A stretch of 64,000 nt of DNA from Brachyhypopomus gauderio. Taxonomy: Eukaryota > Chordata > Actinopteri > Gymnotiformes > Hypopomidae. This document shows, piece by piece, positions 23,386-33,906 of the stretch. The notes below the pieces were generated by a model. That model had not been told where the DNA came from. It saw only the letters and a list, made by a program, of their open reading frames with translations, and searched no databases. The DNA is taken from the NCBI RefSeq assembly GCF_052324685.1, contig NC_135212.1:1737501-1801500 (forward strand), written 5' to 3'. The number at the start of each line of letters is the position of its first letter. Position 1 is the stretch's first letter. A program made the translations under genes and the position numbers.

Positions 23386-26300
23386 ATGGCTCTAATGGAG
23401 CAGCTGCTGCTGCAGGCTACCAGCACGGGTGCGGTACTTGGTGCTGTGGTGCTGCTGCTGGTTCTGTACGTCCTTTACTCAGCCTCCAGCCTCAAGGAAG
23501 AGCCCAACGAACCTCCAGGACCCAAACCGCTGCCTCTCCTAGGGAACCTGCTCCAGCTGGACCTGGACAGACTTCATGAGTCACTTTGTGAGGTAAGAAT
23601 TACACACAGACACATTTCAAAGGGACAATGTTTCATGGTAAATCTACTTATAAGATAACGCTTTTTAGATATTGAGAGGGAAATGTACATGTAGCAGTAG
23701 AGGAAGGCAGGTTACAATATTTTAACCAACAAAATGAGGAAACAGAAGTGTGATAATGCTGAATAAGGTATGAATGTCATTCTCTGTATTCTACAGCTTG
23801 CTAAGCAATATGGATCCGTTTACAAGGTGTATTTTGGTACGAAGAAGATTGTGATCCTGGCAGGGTATAAAACAGTCAAACAAGCACTTGTGAACTATGC
23901 TGAAGAGTTTGGGGACAGAGAAATTGCACAGACATTTAAGAACTTTACTCAAGAACATGGTAAGAGATAAAGAAATGAAGTCTACTCTAGTTTTGCAACA
24001 TTTTGTTAACTCTAGTTTTGCAACATTGATTTTAGTAATAATTTTTATTGGAAAATGGGAAATCCAACATTTGGATGAGCTTATATTTAAAAGCCAGCTG
24101 ATCAACAGCTGAATCTCTCCATCTCTTGAACGTTTGCTTGTTGTCTACAGGGATTGTGTTTTCCAATGGGGAGAACTGGAAAGAGATGCGACGTTTTGCC
24201 CTCACTAACCTTCGAGACTTTGGAATGGGCAAGAGAGGCAGTGAGGAGAAAATCATTGAGGAAATCCAGTATCTTAAAGAAGTGTTTGAGAACTTTGGAG
24301 GTATGAGAAGAACCACATATTCATACATATAAACTTTGGAGGTATGAGAAGAACCACATATTCATACATAGAAACTTTGGAGGTGTGAGAAGAACCACAT
24401 ATCCATACGTATACAATCTAATCTTTGACATACTGTATATGTAACATTTTGTCTTGATTACGTATCATACACATATTGTACATATTGTCTTATTTGTAGG
24501 GGAACCATTTGACACACTCCAGCCAATGAGCCATGCTGTCTCCAACGTTATCTCATCCATCGTGTATGGAGACAGATTTGAATACAGCGACCCTCAGTTC
24601 AAAGCAATGGTCAACAGGGCAAATGAGAACATTAGGATTGGTGGCTCAGTCCCAATAAGGGTAAGTAAGACTTGTGCTCCCTGTACACCTAAAGGGAAAA
24701 GTAAAACTTTAGGCCACTGTAGTCCTTCTCCCTCCCATCATTAATACACTGCACCATCTCTGTAGTCAAAAGGGCAAATGAGGATCTTCGGTTTAGTGGT
24801 ACAGCTCTCATGCAGGTAATGTTTGCTCTGTGTGTTTACCGAAATGCTTTGCAAGTCCAGCAGTAGTGTGTTTGCTCTTGGCTGACGTGACACAGTAGCA
24901 TATCACACTATTTTTGTAATTCCAAGTCCAAATTAGATGTTTCAATGCTGATCCTTTGGCGATATAGTGAGGATTCAAGCAAGGAACCTGAGCATCATTA
25001 TCACCTTATATCCCCTTATCACACCCCCCCACACCCCCCCCCCCCCCCTCTTTGGAGAGGGAACTTCAAAGAACACGTCTTTGAACATGCCACTGCACCC
25101 AATATCATATTCACATGAGATTAGCCAAGGAACCAGTGATTCGAAAATTTGAATGCATCAAAAAACTGAAGGGGGTAGATTACTTAGACATAGACAGGTA
25201 TTATTGTTAAAAAGTATTATATTTTTATTTTATTATGAAAAGTTTATTATTATTATAAATGTTTTCATTAAATAAAGTTTACACGAATCAATTTAATTAA
25301 TATGCGTCAATGCCAAATTTGGCAGACTTAACAGTACAGGTAGCACTTTCTAAAATGTAACCAAAAAGGAATGTGACTTACCAAACCAAACATATATAAG
25401 CTCATACAAATTCACCAATAACCTATAGCTACATTGACTATAGGTTACCAACATTAACTAGGTCCATTATAACCACAAGTATATTTTCAACCTGCAGGAA
25501 ACCCTGGCAGTTTGGAGGATGTGCCAATAATCTAAGCATGGCTACCAGGGCACCCTGACCTTGTCATGGGTGTATTTTTTTCTGTGGATTAATCCAAAGT
25601 GCATTTAATTCTGCTTCTATGAATTTATAATCCTATCTGTGGCAAAGCAACATAAAAACTGCAGCTGTCTGTTTTACCCAGAGATCCACATGGTTACATT
25701 AAATTGAGCAGTTGGTGTTCTCTCTAAAGCCGAAGGGACTTAACAAAGGGACTCACGATAAATGCAACTGCAAATATGAAATGTCAACATGAATCTTTAA
25801 ACCCTGCTGTTCTACTCCCTAGATATACAATATAATGCCCTGGATAGGTCCGTTCTTGAAGAGCAAAAAGATAATTGATAGAAACATCGAGGACCAGAAG
25901 AAAGACATTAACACGCTAGTTGGCAGCCTGAAAAAGACTCTACATTCAGACAACATCAGAGGGTTTGTTGACTCCTTCCTTCTACGGAAACAGAGTGATG
26001 AGGTACACAGAATTTCAAGATTAATTAATGGGCTGATCTGAACAATGGACTAAACTGCATACAGAATCACCTGTTTAAATCTGAAGTTTTGAGCGAGATC
26101 TGATTGTCTTTGACTTGTTTGCCCTGTCTTACTGTTGAACAAACCCATATATAAGCTTATATACAATTTAAGAGTAACTTAAATTAAACGCCTGATTCTT
26201 TAAAAATACTGGCATATTGCCATGTTCCTGTCTTGAAGGGAATTACTGCTTATTTATATATGATTCTTACATTCCTTTATATTGTAAAGAAATGTATTCT

Positions 26301-28471
26301 AATCATATGGTCTGTGGATGTGTGTCAGAGATCAAGACAGAAGAACTCTCGCTTCAATGACTTGAACCTTTTTGCAACAGTAACAAATCTCTTTGCTGCG
26401 GGTACTGACACAACTAGCACAACTCTGCGTTGGGCACTGCTGTTCATGGCTAAGTACCCTCACATACAGGGTAAGAGCGTCGTACTGTGAAGCAAAAGCT
26501 TCATTTATATTACTGTTGTTTGCTGGTTGGTCTCTAAGGACATTTGATTTTAATCCCAAATGCAAAACCATGTTTCTACTTGAAGATCAAGTACAGCAGG
26601 AGATTGACAAGGTGGTTGAAGGTCGTCAGCCAGTGGTGGATGACAGGAAGAATCTGCCTTACACAGACGCAGTGATCCATGAGACCCAGAGACTGGGCAA
26701 CATAGCACCCTTAAGCCTCCCTCACGTCACCAGCTGTGACGTTAATTTCAATGGCTACTTCATCAAAAAGGTGATGATAATGAATGCTGCATCATATCTG
26801 ACAAGTGTGAGCAGAAATTGTGACTGAACTCACTGTGGTTGTGTCTACAGGGCACAACGGTGTTCCCTCTCCTGACATCTGTGCTGAAGGACGAGACCGA
26901 GTGGGAGACTCCACACAGCTTCAACCCAGCACACTTCCAGGATCAGCAAGGCCGATTTGTGAAGAAAGACGCCTTCATGCCCTTCTCTGCAGGTGACTGG
27001 TTCAGGTTGCTTCATCCTCTTCAGCTTTTATGTGTGAGATATCAGTTTGGGGTACCAAGAGTAACCACCTCTTCCTGAGTGAGGTTGTCTGATGTTCCTG
27101 AGTGAGGTTGTCTGATGTTCCTGAGTGAGGTTGTCTGATGTTCCTGAGTGAGGTTGTCTGATGTTCCTGAGTGAGGTTGTCTGATGTTGTTCCTGAGTGA
27201 GGTTGTCTGATGTTCCTGAGTGAGGTTGTCTGATGTTGTTCCTGAGTGAGGTTGTCTGATGTTCCTGAGTGAGGTTGTCTGATGTTGTTCCTGAGTGAGG
27301 TTGTCTGATGTTCCTGAGTGAGGTTGTCTGATGTTCCTGAGTGAGGTTGTCTGATGTTGTTCCTGAGTGAGGTTGTCTGATGTTCCTGAGTGAGGTTGTC
27401 TGATGTTGTTCCTTGTGAAGTGTATACTTGGATCCTCTGGGTTAAGTGGCTCTACTGGAGAACTGGAGTTACGCATATCTGAATGCAGGATTGTAGAGTC
27501 TAAACTAAAAATGAATGCAGGATTGTAGAGTCTAAACTAAAAATGAATGCAGGATTGTAGAGTCTAAACTAAAAATTAATGCAGGATTGTAGAGTCTAAA
27601 CTAAAAATTAATGCAGGATTGTAGAGTCTAAACTAAAAATTAATGCAGGATTGTAGAGTCTAAACTAAAAATGAATGCTTTCCACCAGTTACGATCACTT
27701 TACACTGAACTTGAAATTGATTTATGTTGGTTTGGATTAGGTGACATGATTCTACAACTAATACTTACAACAAAGGTATGAGGAACTTAAGAATAAAATA
27801 CAAAAATCTTTTTCAATGAGACCCAGTGACTAATTCTCAGAAAATGTGTCCTCCAATTATATACTGCGTATAGGACCAGTTCTCATACTCAGTATCTTGA
27901 AGTCAAAGATCAGCCTTTTTATATGGCTGACAGAAGTTGAATTTTTTTTTCTGTAGGATTTACTGTTAGGCACACATTAAACAGTGTTCAGGTAGGGAGT
28001 GTTGGTCATGTGACCTCAGCACTCAGGTAATCTGAGATTTGCCAGCCAGGTTGTCCAAAGTCCTTTTGATCCAGTGATCCTGAGTAGATGAAAAGCTGAA
28101 CTACAGTCCGTAAACTGTTACAGGTAAGCATTAGTTTGGTATAAATGGGGTGGTGTTGTGTCGATGCCAACTGAGACAGCAACTGTATGTCCATTGTAGG
28201 CAATCTGATGAAACTTCTGTATGACGGACATGTAGGTCTTCAAAAAGAAACTAGTCTGAAATGTAAGAACTCTGTGTTGTCAGGGAGACGGATGTGTCTG
28301 GGAGAAGGTCTGGCCAGGATGGAGCTCTTCCTCTTCTTCACATCTCTCCTGCAGCACTTCCGCTTCACTCCTCCTCCAGGGGTGACGGAGGACCAGCTGG
28401 ACCTCACACCAGTGCTTGGGATCACACTGAACCCTCTTCCGCACAAACTGTGTGCGGTCAGACGAACCTAA
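23386..28471 (+). CDS. cyp2k: Cytochrome P450 family 2, CYP2K-type, copy 2
   Basis: Tandem paralogue of the gene at 18118, same orientation. Exons: 23386-23592, 23797-23959, 24151-24300, 24500-24660, 25823-26002, 26329-26470, 26586-26770, 26851-26992, 28284-28471 (TAA), 505 residues with consistent phases. It has the same anchor, [12 protein letters not shown] hinge, I-helix [17 protein letters not shown] and [11 protein letters not shown] haem loop. Exons 3, 4 and 6-9 and the first about 180 bases of exon 1 are nearly identical to copy 1. Exon 2 is more diverged, and exon 5 differs strongly ([18 protein letters not shown] against [18 protein letters not shown], then mostly different residues). 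Exon 5 covers the F-G region that contains substrate recognition sites 2-3 in CYP2 enzymes, so different substrates are plausible. Intron 4 holds a relic exon piece and intron 8 two minisatellites. No inactivating change is visible. Confidence 0.93.
24766..24815 (+). pseudogene. Relic of CYP2K exon 4 3' end inside intron 4
   Basis: Preceded by ctctgtag and followed by gtaatg, this 50-bp piece reads [16 protein letters not shown] in one frame. It aligns with the end of exon 4 ([16 protein letters not shown]) 106 bp upstream. It shares the agggcaaatgag core and the donor position. At 50 bp it would shift the frame if spliced in, so it is a remnant, not an alternative exon. Confidence 0.75.
27068..27413 (+). 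repeat. 23/26-bp minisatellite in CYP2K copy 2 intron 8
   Basis: Units cctgagtgaggttgtctgat followed by gtt or gttgtt, about 14 copies. 23-bp and 26-bp variants alternate in the second half. Absent from copy 1. Confidence 0.95.
27484..27680 (+). repeat. 32-bp tandem repeat, about 6 units
   Basis: Unit gcaggattgtagagtctaaa plus ctaaaaatgaat, repeated six times 70 bp after the preceding minisatellite and in the same CYP2K intron. Confidence 0.93.
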
Positions 28472-28931
28472 TCTAAGGGCAGTCAAATGCTCAGAATCAT
28501 TCTACCTACACACTGTGACCGAAGATAAAATGTTAAGTGTCACCACCCTCCTATTCTGGAATTCATTCACGTTATGAACTTGTCAACAGAAGGGGAACAA
28601 ATTCAATAAAATCTGAGTGTACAGATGTTATGATAAATACACTATTGTTTTTTGCAAAGCAGTGTTAAATTTTATATAAGGGAAACAGACAAAAATGACT
28701 AGAAATATTTTTTAATGTCCTGAAATAAATGGTTACAAGTATTTCTAATAAAAAGTTTTTGATATTTCTCTCTCTTTTAAAAATTATTTATGTTAAGTCC
28801 CATCTGTGACCGTGAGTATTTAAAATGATGCCTATATTATCTTGTGCTACCACAACTAGAGCTTCATTGCAGATAGGCCTATACACTGATGAGTTGCCTC
28901 CATGCTGAACTGCATGGTTAAAATATAATCT

Positions 28932-31278
28932 GGGCCCGTATTTATCAAACTTCTTAGAGTGGAATTTTGGACTTAAGTGCTGAAAAATTCTTATATTTGC
29001 TCCTACTCACAGAGTTAAGTGTAAGTGCCAGTTATCAAAACTCTCAAGTATAAGAATCACTCTTACTCTCCCGAAAAGATAAGACTGCTCCAGAGGACTC
29101 ATAAGTTGTTAAGAGTTGCCACCAGGGGGCTGAGATGGCACTGAGAAGACAGAGACGCGTGTGAACCTTCATTTTAGGTACACATTTCAATTTTATAGAT
29201 ATATAAATATGTACATAAATATGCACAATGCACAAATATGCACAATAATTATGCATTAAGATAAGCATGGGTTTAAATTTTTTTTCGTGCAAGAGTGTAA
29301 TATTCATGTTGCGATTGTAATACTTTAATTTTAAGCTTTGACGTCTGCCTTGTCAGTTATTGTATGTCATTTGGGAGTGAGTCCTCTGCCAGACTTCCTT
29401 CAGACGCTCACTTTTCCTCCAGCCATTCATGACTGGAGGTGTTTGGAAGCGCTGTCAGAGAGTGAGGGGCAGATGGAGAATCTGCGCTCAAGCCAGCAGG
29501 GTCGGGAGCACGAGCAGCTTCTTTATTACTGACGGATGCAATTATTTTGAAGTGACAATTAGCATCACAGTGTTTGTGCGCAAATCTAAATAAATGATAA
29601 AAACCTTGTCTTTGAGATAAGTATTCGAATTTCATTAATGCAGGATCCTGACCCCCCTCCACTCCACAGATCACCTTCCCCAATGATACGCTGCACCACC
29701 TCACAAACTGCGCTAAGAGGCTTGCCCGGTGGTCGTCCGCCTGAATGTGATTCGGTTAGAATGTATGCAGTATCCAAAATAAATCAGAGAAAATATATGA
29801 ATAACAAAAGAAAGAAGGGAAAATTATACATACCAGTGCGTGTCACATACTTAAGATATGTGATAGATATGAAATATTTTTTAATGGATTATTTATTAAC
29901 TATGTAAATACGCTGTGTTATTTCACAAAAAATATGACTGCAACATTATTAAGTTAAATATGAAGGTATTTCGACATTTTCTGAATTTTATCTTGACATT
30001 TCTCAGGAAATATTATTGAACACGAAATCCGATCCAGTGATTGGTTCTTGCAGGGGGTTTTGAAACGACGTCGTCCAGGATCATCTTTGCGGCACAGCCA
30101 GGTGTCGTAAATCAGCTCAAAGCTGATCCTGGATGACGTCGTTTCAAAACCCCCTGCAAGAACCAATCACTGGATCGGATTTCATGTTCAATAACATTTC
30201 CTGTGAAATGTCAAGATAAAATTCAGAAAATGTTGACATACCTTCACATTTAACTTAATAATGTTGCAATCATAATTTTTGTGAAATTACACAGCGTATT
30301 TACATAGTTAATAAATAATAAATAAAAATAATAATAAAAATATTTCATATCTACCTTTAAGTATGTGACATGCACTGGTATGTATAATTTTCCCTTCTTT
30401 CTTTTGTTATTCATATATTTTCTCAGATTTATTTTGGTTACTGCATACATTCTAACCGAATCACATTCAGGCGGACGACCACCGGGCAAGCCTCTTAGCG
30501 CAGTTTGTGAGGTGGTGCAGCGTATCATGGGGGAGACACTGTGGTGATCTGTGGAGTGGAGGGGGTTCAGTATCCTGCATTAATGAAATTCTAAAACATA
30601 TCTCAAATACAAGGTTTTTATCATTTATTTAGAGTTGCACACAAACACTGATATGCTAATTGTCACTTCAATTATTGCATCAGTCAGTAATAAAGAAGCT
30701 GCTCGTGCTCCCGACCCTGCTGGCTTGAGCGCAGATTCTCCATCTGCCCCTCCCTCTCTGACAGCGCTTCCAAACACCTCCAGTCATGAATGGCCGGAGG
30801 AAGAGTGGGCGTCTGAAGGCAGAGGACTCACTCACAAGTGACATACAAGAACTGACAAGGCAGACGTCAAAGCTTAAAATTACAAGTATTAAAATCGCAG
30901 CATGAATATTACACTCTTGCACGAAAAAAAATGAAAGGAAGAACAAAAACATGTAATCCCATGCTTATCCTAATGCCTAATTATTGTGCATTGTGCATAT
31001 TTATGTGCATATTTATATATCTATAAAATTGAAATGTGTGAAGGTTCGCACGCGTCTCTGTCTTCTCAGTGCCATCTCAGCCCCCTAGTGGCAACTCTTA
31101 ACAACTTATGAGTCCTCTGGAGCAGTCTTAACTTTTCGGGAGAGTAAGAGTAATTCTTATACTTGAGAGTTTTGATAACTGGCACTTACACTTAACTCTG
31201 TGAGTAGGAGCAAATCTAAGAATTTTCCAGCATTTAAGTCCAAAATTTCACTCTAAGAAGTTTGATAAATACGGGCCC
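28932..31278. mobile_element. 2.35-kb foldback (long inverted-repeat) element
   Basis: The ends are gggcccgtatttatcaaact and its inverted partner ending at 31278. Two arms, 28932-30089 and 30119-31278, are near-complementary along their whole length around a 29-bp loop. Each arm carries the same landmarks in opposite order: tccagccattcatga, gtgaggtggtgcagc, and the central gaaacgacgtc palindrome. Each arm contains a short coding-like piece (GGRPPGKPLSAVCEVVQRI) that may derive from a DNA-transposon ORF. No transposase motif and no clear target duplication were found. The TIR resembles fish Harbinger-type MITE ends, from memory only; class unproven. Confidence 0.85.
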
Positions 31279-31752
31279 TGTATTCTCAATCTTCCATATA
31301 TCTTCTGAAAGTGATGTTTGGGAACAAAATGAGTATGTGCCTAAACAGTCCTATGGATTTCAACAGTAGGCCTATATCTTTTTCTGGTTGTGCATCTTCT
31401 AACACAAGTCATAATTTCACTCAAGCATTATTAACACTTCCTTCCGTCTTCCCGTTTTTCCCTTTCAGAAGCGCATTAAAGAAATCGCATTAAAGCAATA
31501 GCTCTTTAGTATATTGTCTACGTAAGTGTAGTTAGTGTAGGCTACATACGTTTTGTTCTATAAACACGCCAATTTGTGTAATTGGTTTCAGATGCCATCT
31601 CGGAGCATTTTTTAACTCAATCGCTATATACGCACCTTAAAATACGTTTCAAACGCAATTTCCTGAGTTCTTATTCATTTTTCTGAACTGATTAGTTCTG
31701 TCCAGGTGTTAATTGTTTTATAGCTCATTGGATAACTAGACACAACTACCGC

Positions 31753-31758
31753 CAGCTG
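31753..31758 (+). promoter_or_regulatory. Candidate E-box upstream of ZP3-like gene
   Basis: cagctg 56 bases before the ATG at 31814. FIGLA-type E-boxes (CANNTG) drive oocyte ZP genes in vertebrates. Position and identity are suggestive only; no clear TATA box is seen. Confidence 0.25.
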
Positions 31759-31813
31759 TTCGCTTACTACTATTTCAAAGCACAGCCCGTTCCGCTCCTC
31801 TATCTGCTCCAAC

Positions 31814-33906
31814 ATGGTTTTCTTGTGGCACGTTTTGCTTGTTTTGGCTGCTCCCACATTAGTTTTGTCTATTGACCCAAGTAAGTTTGTTTAATACAAA
31901 TACAATTTTGGTTGCAGTTGTGGCATTTGGTATGTTGTAACCTTAAATGTTCTCCGGCATTGAGTCGGCTCACTGAATGCTCCACACATGCATATTTGGA
32001 TTTTGTTAATTTTGATTTGCAGATGTTCAACTAGAATGCCGAAAGGACTCCGTTAAAGTCACATGGAAGGTTGACCAAGCCCTAGTGGATAAACCCTCCC
32101 GGCTTCTTTTGGGCAATTGTTTTCCTTCCAAATTTTCGCGTACAGCTGATGGAGGAGGCATAGCAATTTTTCACTATCGGTTATCTGAGTGCCGTTTCAG
32201 ACAAATGGTATATGACCCTGTTAATATTTATTTAAAGGCTGAATAATTTTGTGGGGATCTTGTGGAACTTGATTTGATTTTTTTTTTATTATTCCTCAGA
32301 AAACAAAAAAGCATCTTGTCTATAAAAATGTGCTGGCCTTCCGGCCACTGACAGGGCCGTCTACCACTACGACCAACTACCCCATTGAGTGTGTGTATGA
32401 AAGGTAAGGTTGGTGCTGATGTGTACAGAGATGCACGAGACCTTTTTAAACGTTTTCACTGGAGTGTGATGCAAATTCCAGGCCTGCATGGATACACCCC
32501 TATGTGGAACCTGCCTTTGGTGCTTTGCAAGGTCATGGAAAGCTGGTCTTTCACATGGGCTTGCTAAATGGTAAATGTCTTGCACCTCAGGACTTCATGA
32601 CCCTAGGCATGACTTTATCTAGTGTCTCTCTTGATCATTGTCTGTCCTTGAAACTATCCCCACACAGATGACTTAAGCGGCCCAGCACTCTCGCGCATCT
32701 TTACGCTGGGGTCCTTCATTTACATTTGGGCTGCAGTGGAACAGCAGAATCACCAACCTCTAATGCTGCATATGGACGAGTGTGTAGCCACCAACACGGC
32801 AGCACTTGGACCAGAGTCACAGATTTATCCTGTCATCACTAACAAAGGGTGTGTGTTAATTATGGTTGGGATGCACAATGCTTGGAGTGCTTTTAAAATG
32901 CTTAAACTGGCACACCCCCCCCCCCCCCCCCCCCCCCCCCCCTCTAGATGTCTTGTAGATGGTAAGAGTGGACACTCGAGGTTCTTGGCCAGATCTGATC
33001 CCTCTTCGCTGGTGCTTCGCCTTCAAGCCTTCACATTTGCATTGAACACGGAAGTAAGTGGCTGTAGTCAATTTGGATATTTGATCAAGTTTGTCTGGTC
33101 ATAAAAATGGACATGGGGCAAATTTTAAATCCTCTTCAGGGATGTCCATGCTGAAGGAAAAAAAATAGCTTTCCTACTAAAACATTTGGCGAAAGTGCTT
33201 GATTTGTGACCTAGAGCTTGAGCACCATGCTAGGCATGTATTGTTTGTTTAACTGTTAAACTGATCTTGGCAAATGTGGACATCTACATAGACCCGAAAG
33301 TCTGCAAATCTGTTATGAGGTGGTCACAGCAATTGAATCCTAAAATATAGATATAGAAACCTGAATCTCACTAAATGGTATGTGAGGTATGCATCCTCTT
33401 GAGTTGCAGGCCACAAATGCTTTTGTTCTTGATGCTAGGTATACTTCCATTGCAAACTAACGGTATGGGACCCAGAGAATCTAAATGAAGAAAAGAAGTC
33501 TTGTAACTTCAACAGAGACCTTGGAGGGTAAATGTACTCCGTTTTCCTTTATGCCCTTATTTTATTGAATGAACCTATAAACTAACAGGTTCTGAACTTC
33601 AAGCCCAAATTCTATTGACAGATGGGAACTTCTAGATGACCCTTCCCATAATGACCTGTGCCGCTGCTGTGATTACGGGTGCAGAAAGAGGAAGCAGAGT
33701 TTCCACTCTGGTAACGCTTCATGATTTTATTCAGTCTACATTCTGGTAACGCTTCATGATTTTATTCAGTCTATATTCTGCCCATATAACTGTAATGCTT
33801 GTAATGTTTCCTGGTGACAGAGGCCAAAGAACGTGTTGAAAGACATGTGCTGGGGCCGCTGGTTATAACCTCTGGCTCTTCAAACCGTGACCAAAGCATG
33901 TTCTAA
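31814..33906 (+). CDS. zp3: ZP3-type zona pellucida (egg envelope) protein
   Basis: Egg-coat ZP-domain protein. Exons: 31814-31880, 32023-32207, 32300-32403, 32482-32570, 32668-32848, 32948-33053, 33439-33527, 33622-33710, 33821-33906 (TAA), 331 residues, phases consistent. Seen: signal peptide (FLWHVLLVLAAPTLVLS), ZP-N starting VQLECRKDSVKVTWKVD, then ECVYERPAWIHPY, KLVFHMGLLNDDLSGPALS, ECVATNT, NKGCLVDGK and VYFHCKLTVWDP. A Cys-rich end (CRCCDYGC) is followed by basic RKRK, a possible furin-type site. The tail after it is short, with no membrane helix. Exon 4 must start at 32482: other frames through that region contain stops, and only the acceptor aaattccag keeps phase and the conserved WIHPY/LVFHMGL. 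Fish have many ZP3-like genes, so the exact orthologue is not assigned. Confidence 0.88.
32915..32942 (+). repeat. Poly-C tract at ZP3-like exon 6 acceptor
   Basis: About 28 C followed by tctag, which is the acceptor of the exon at 32948. The homopolymer is the polypyrimidine tract of this splice site. Confidence 0.9.
33706..33777 (+). repeat. Tandem duplication over a ZP3-like splice donor
   Basis: The words ctctggtaacgcttcatgat and tttattcagtct appear twice in succession, so the donor ctctg/gtaacg of exon 8 is copied once downstream. Using the second donor would lengthen the exon; the first keeps phase with the last exon. Confidence 0.7.

Noticed and set aside
32400-32570. Premature stops in the ZP3-like gene, suggesting a pseudogene
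   Set aside because: The stops occur only if the exon is started too early; using the acceptor at 32480-32481 gives an open, in-phase exon with conserved residues.
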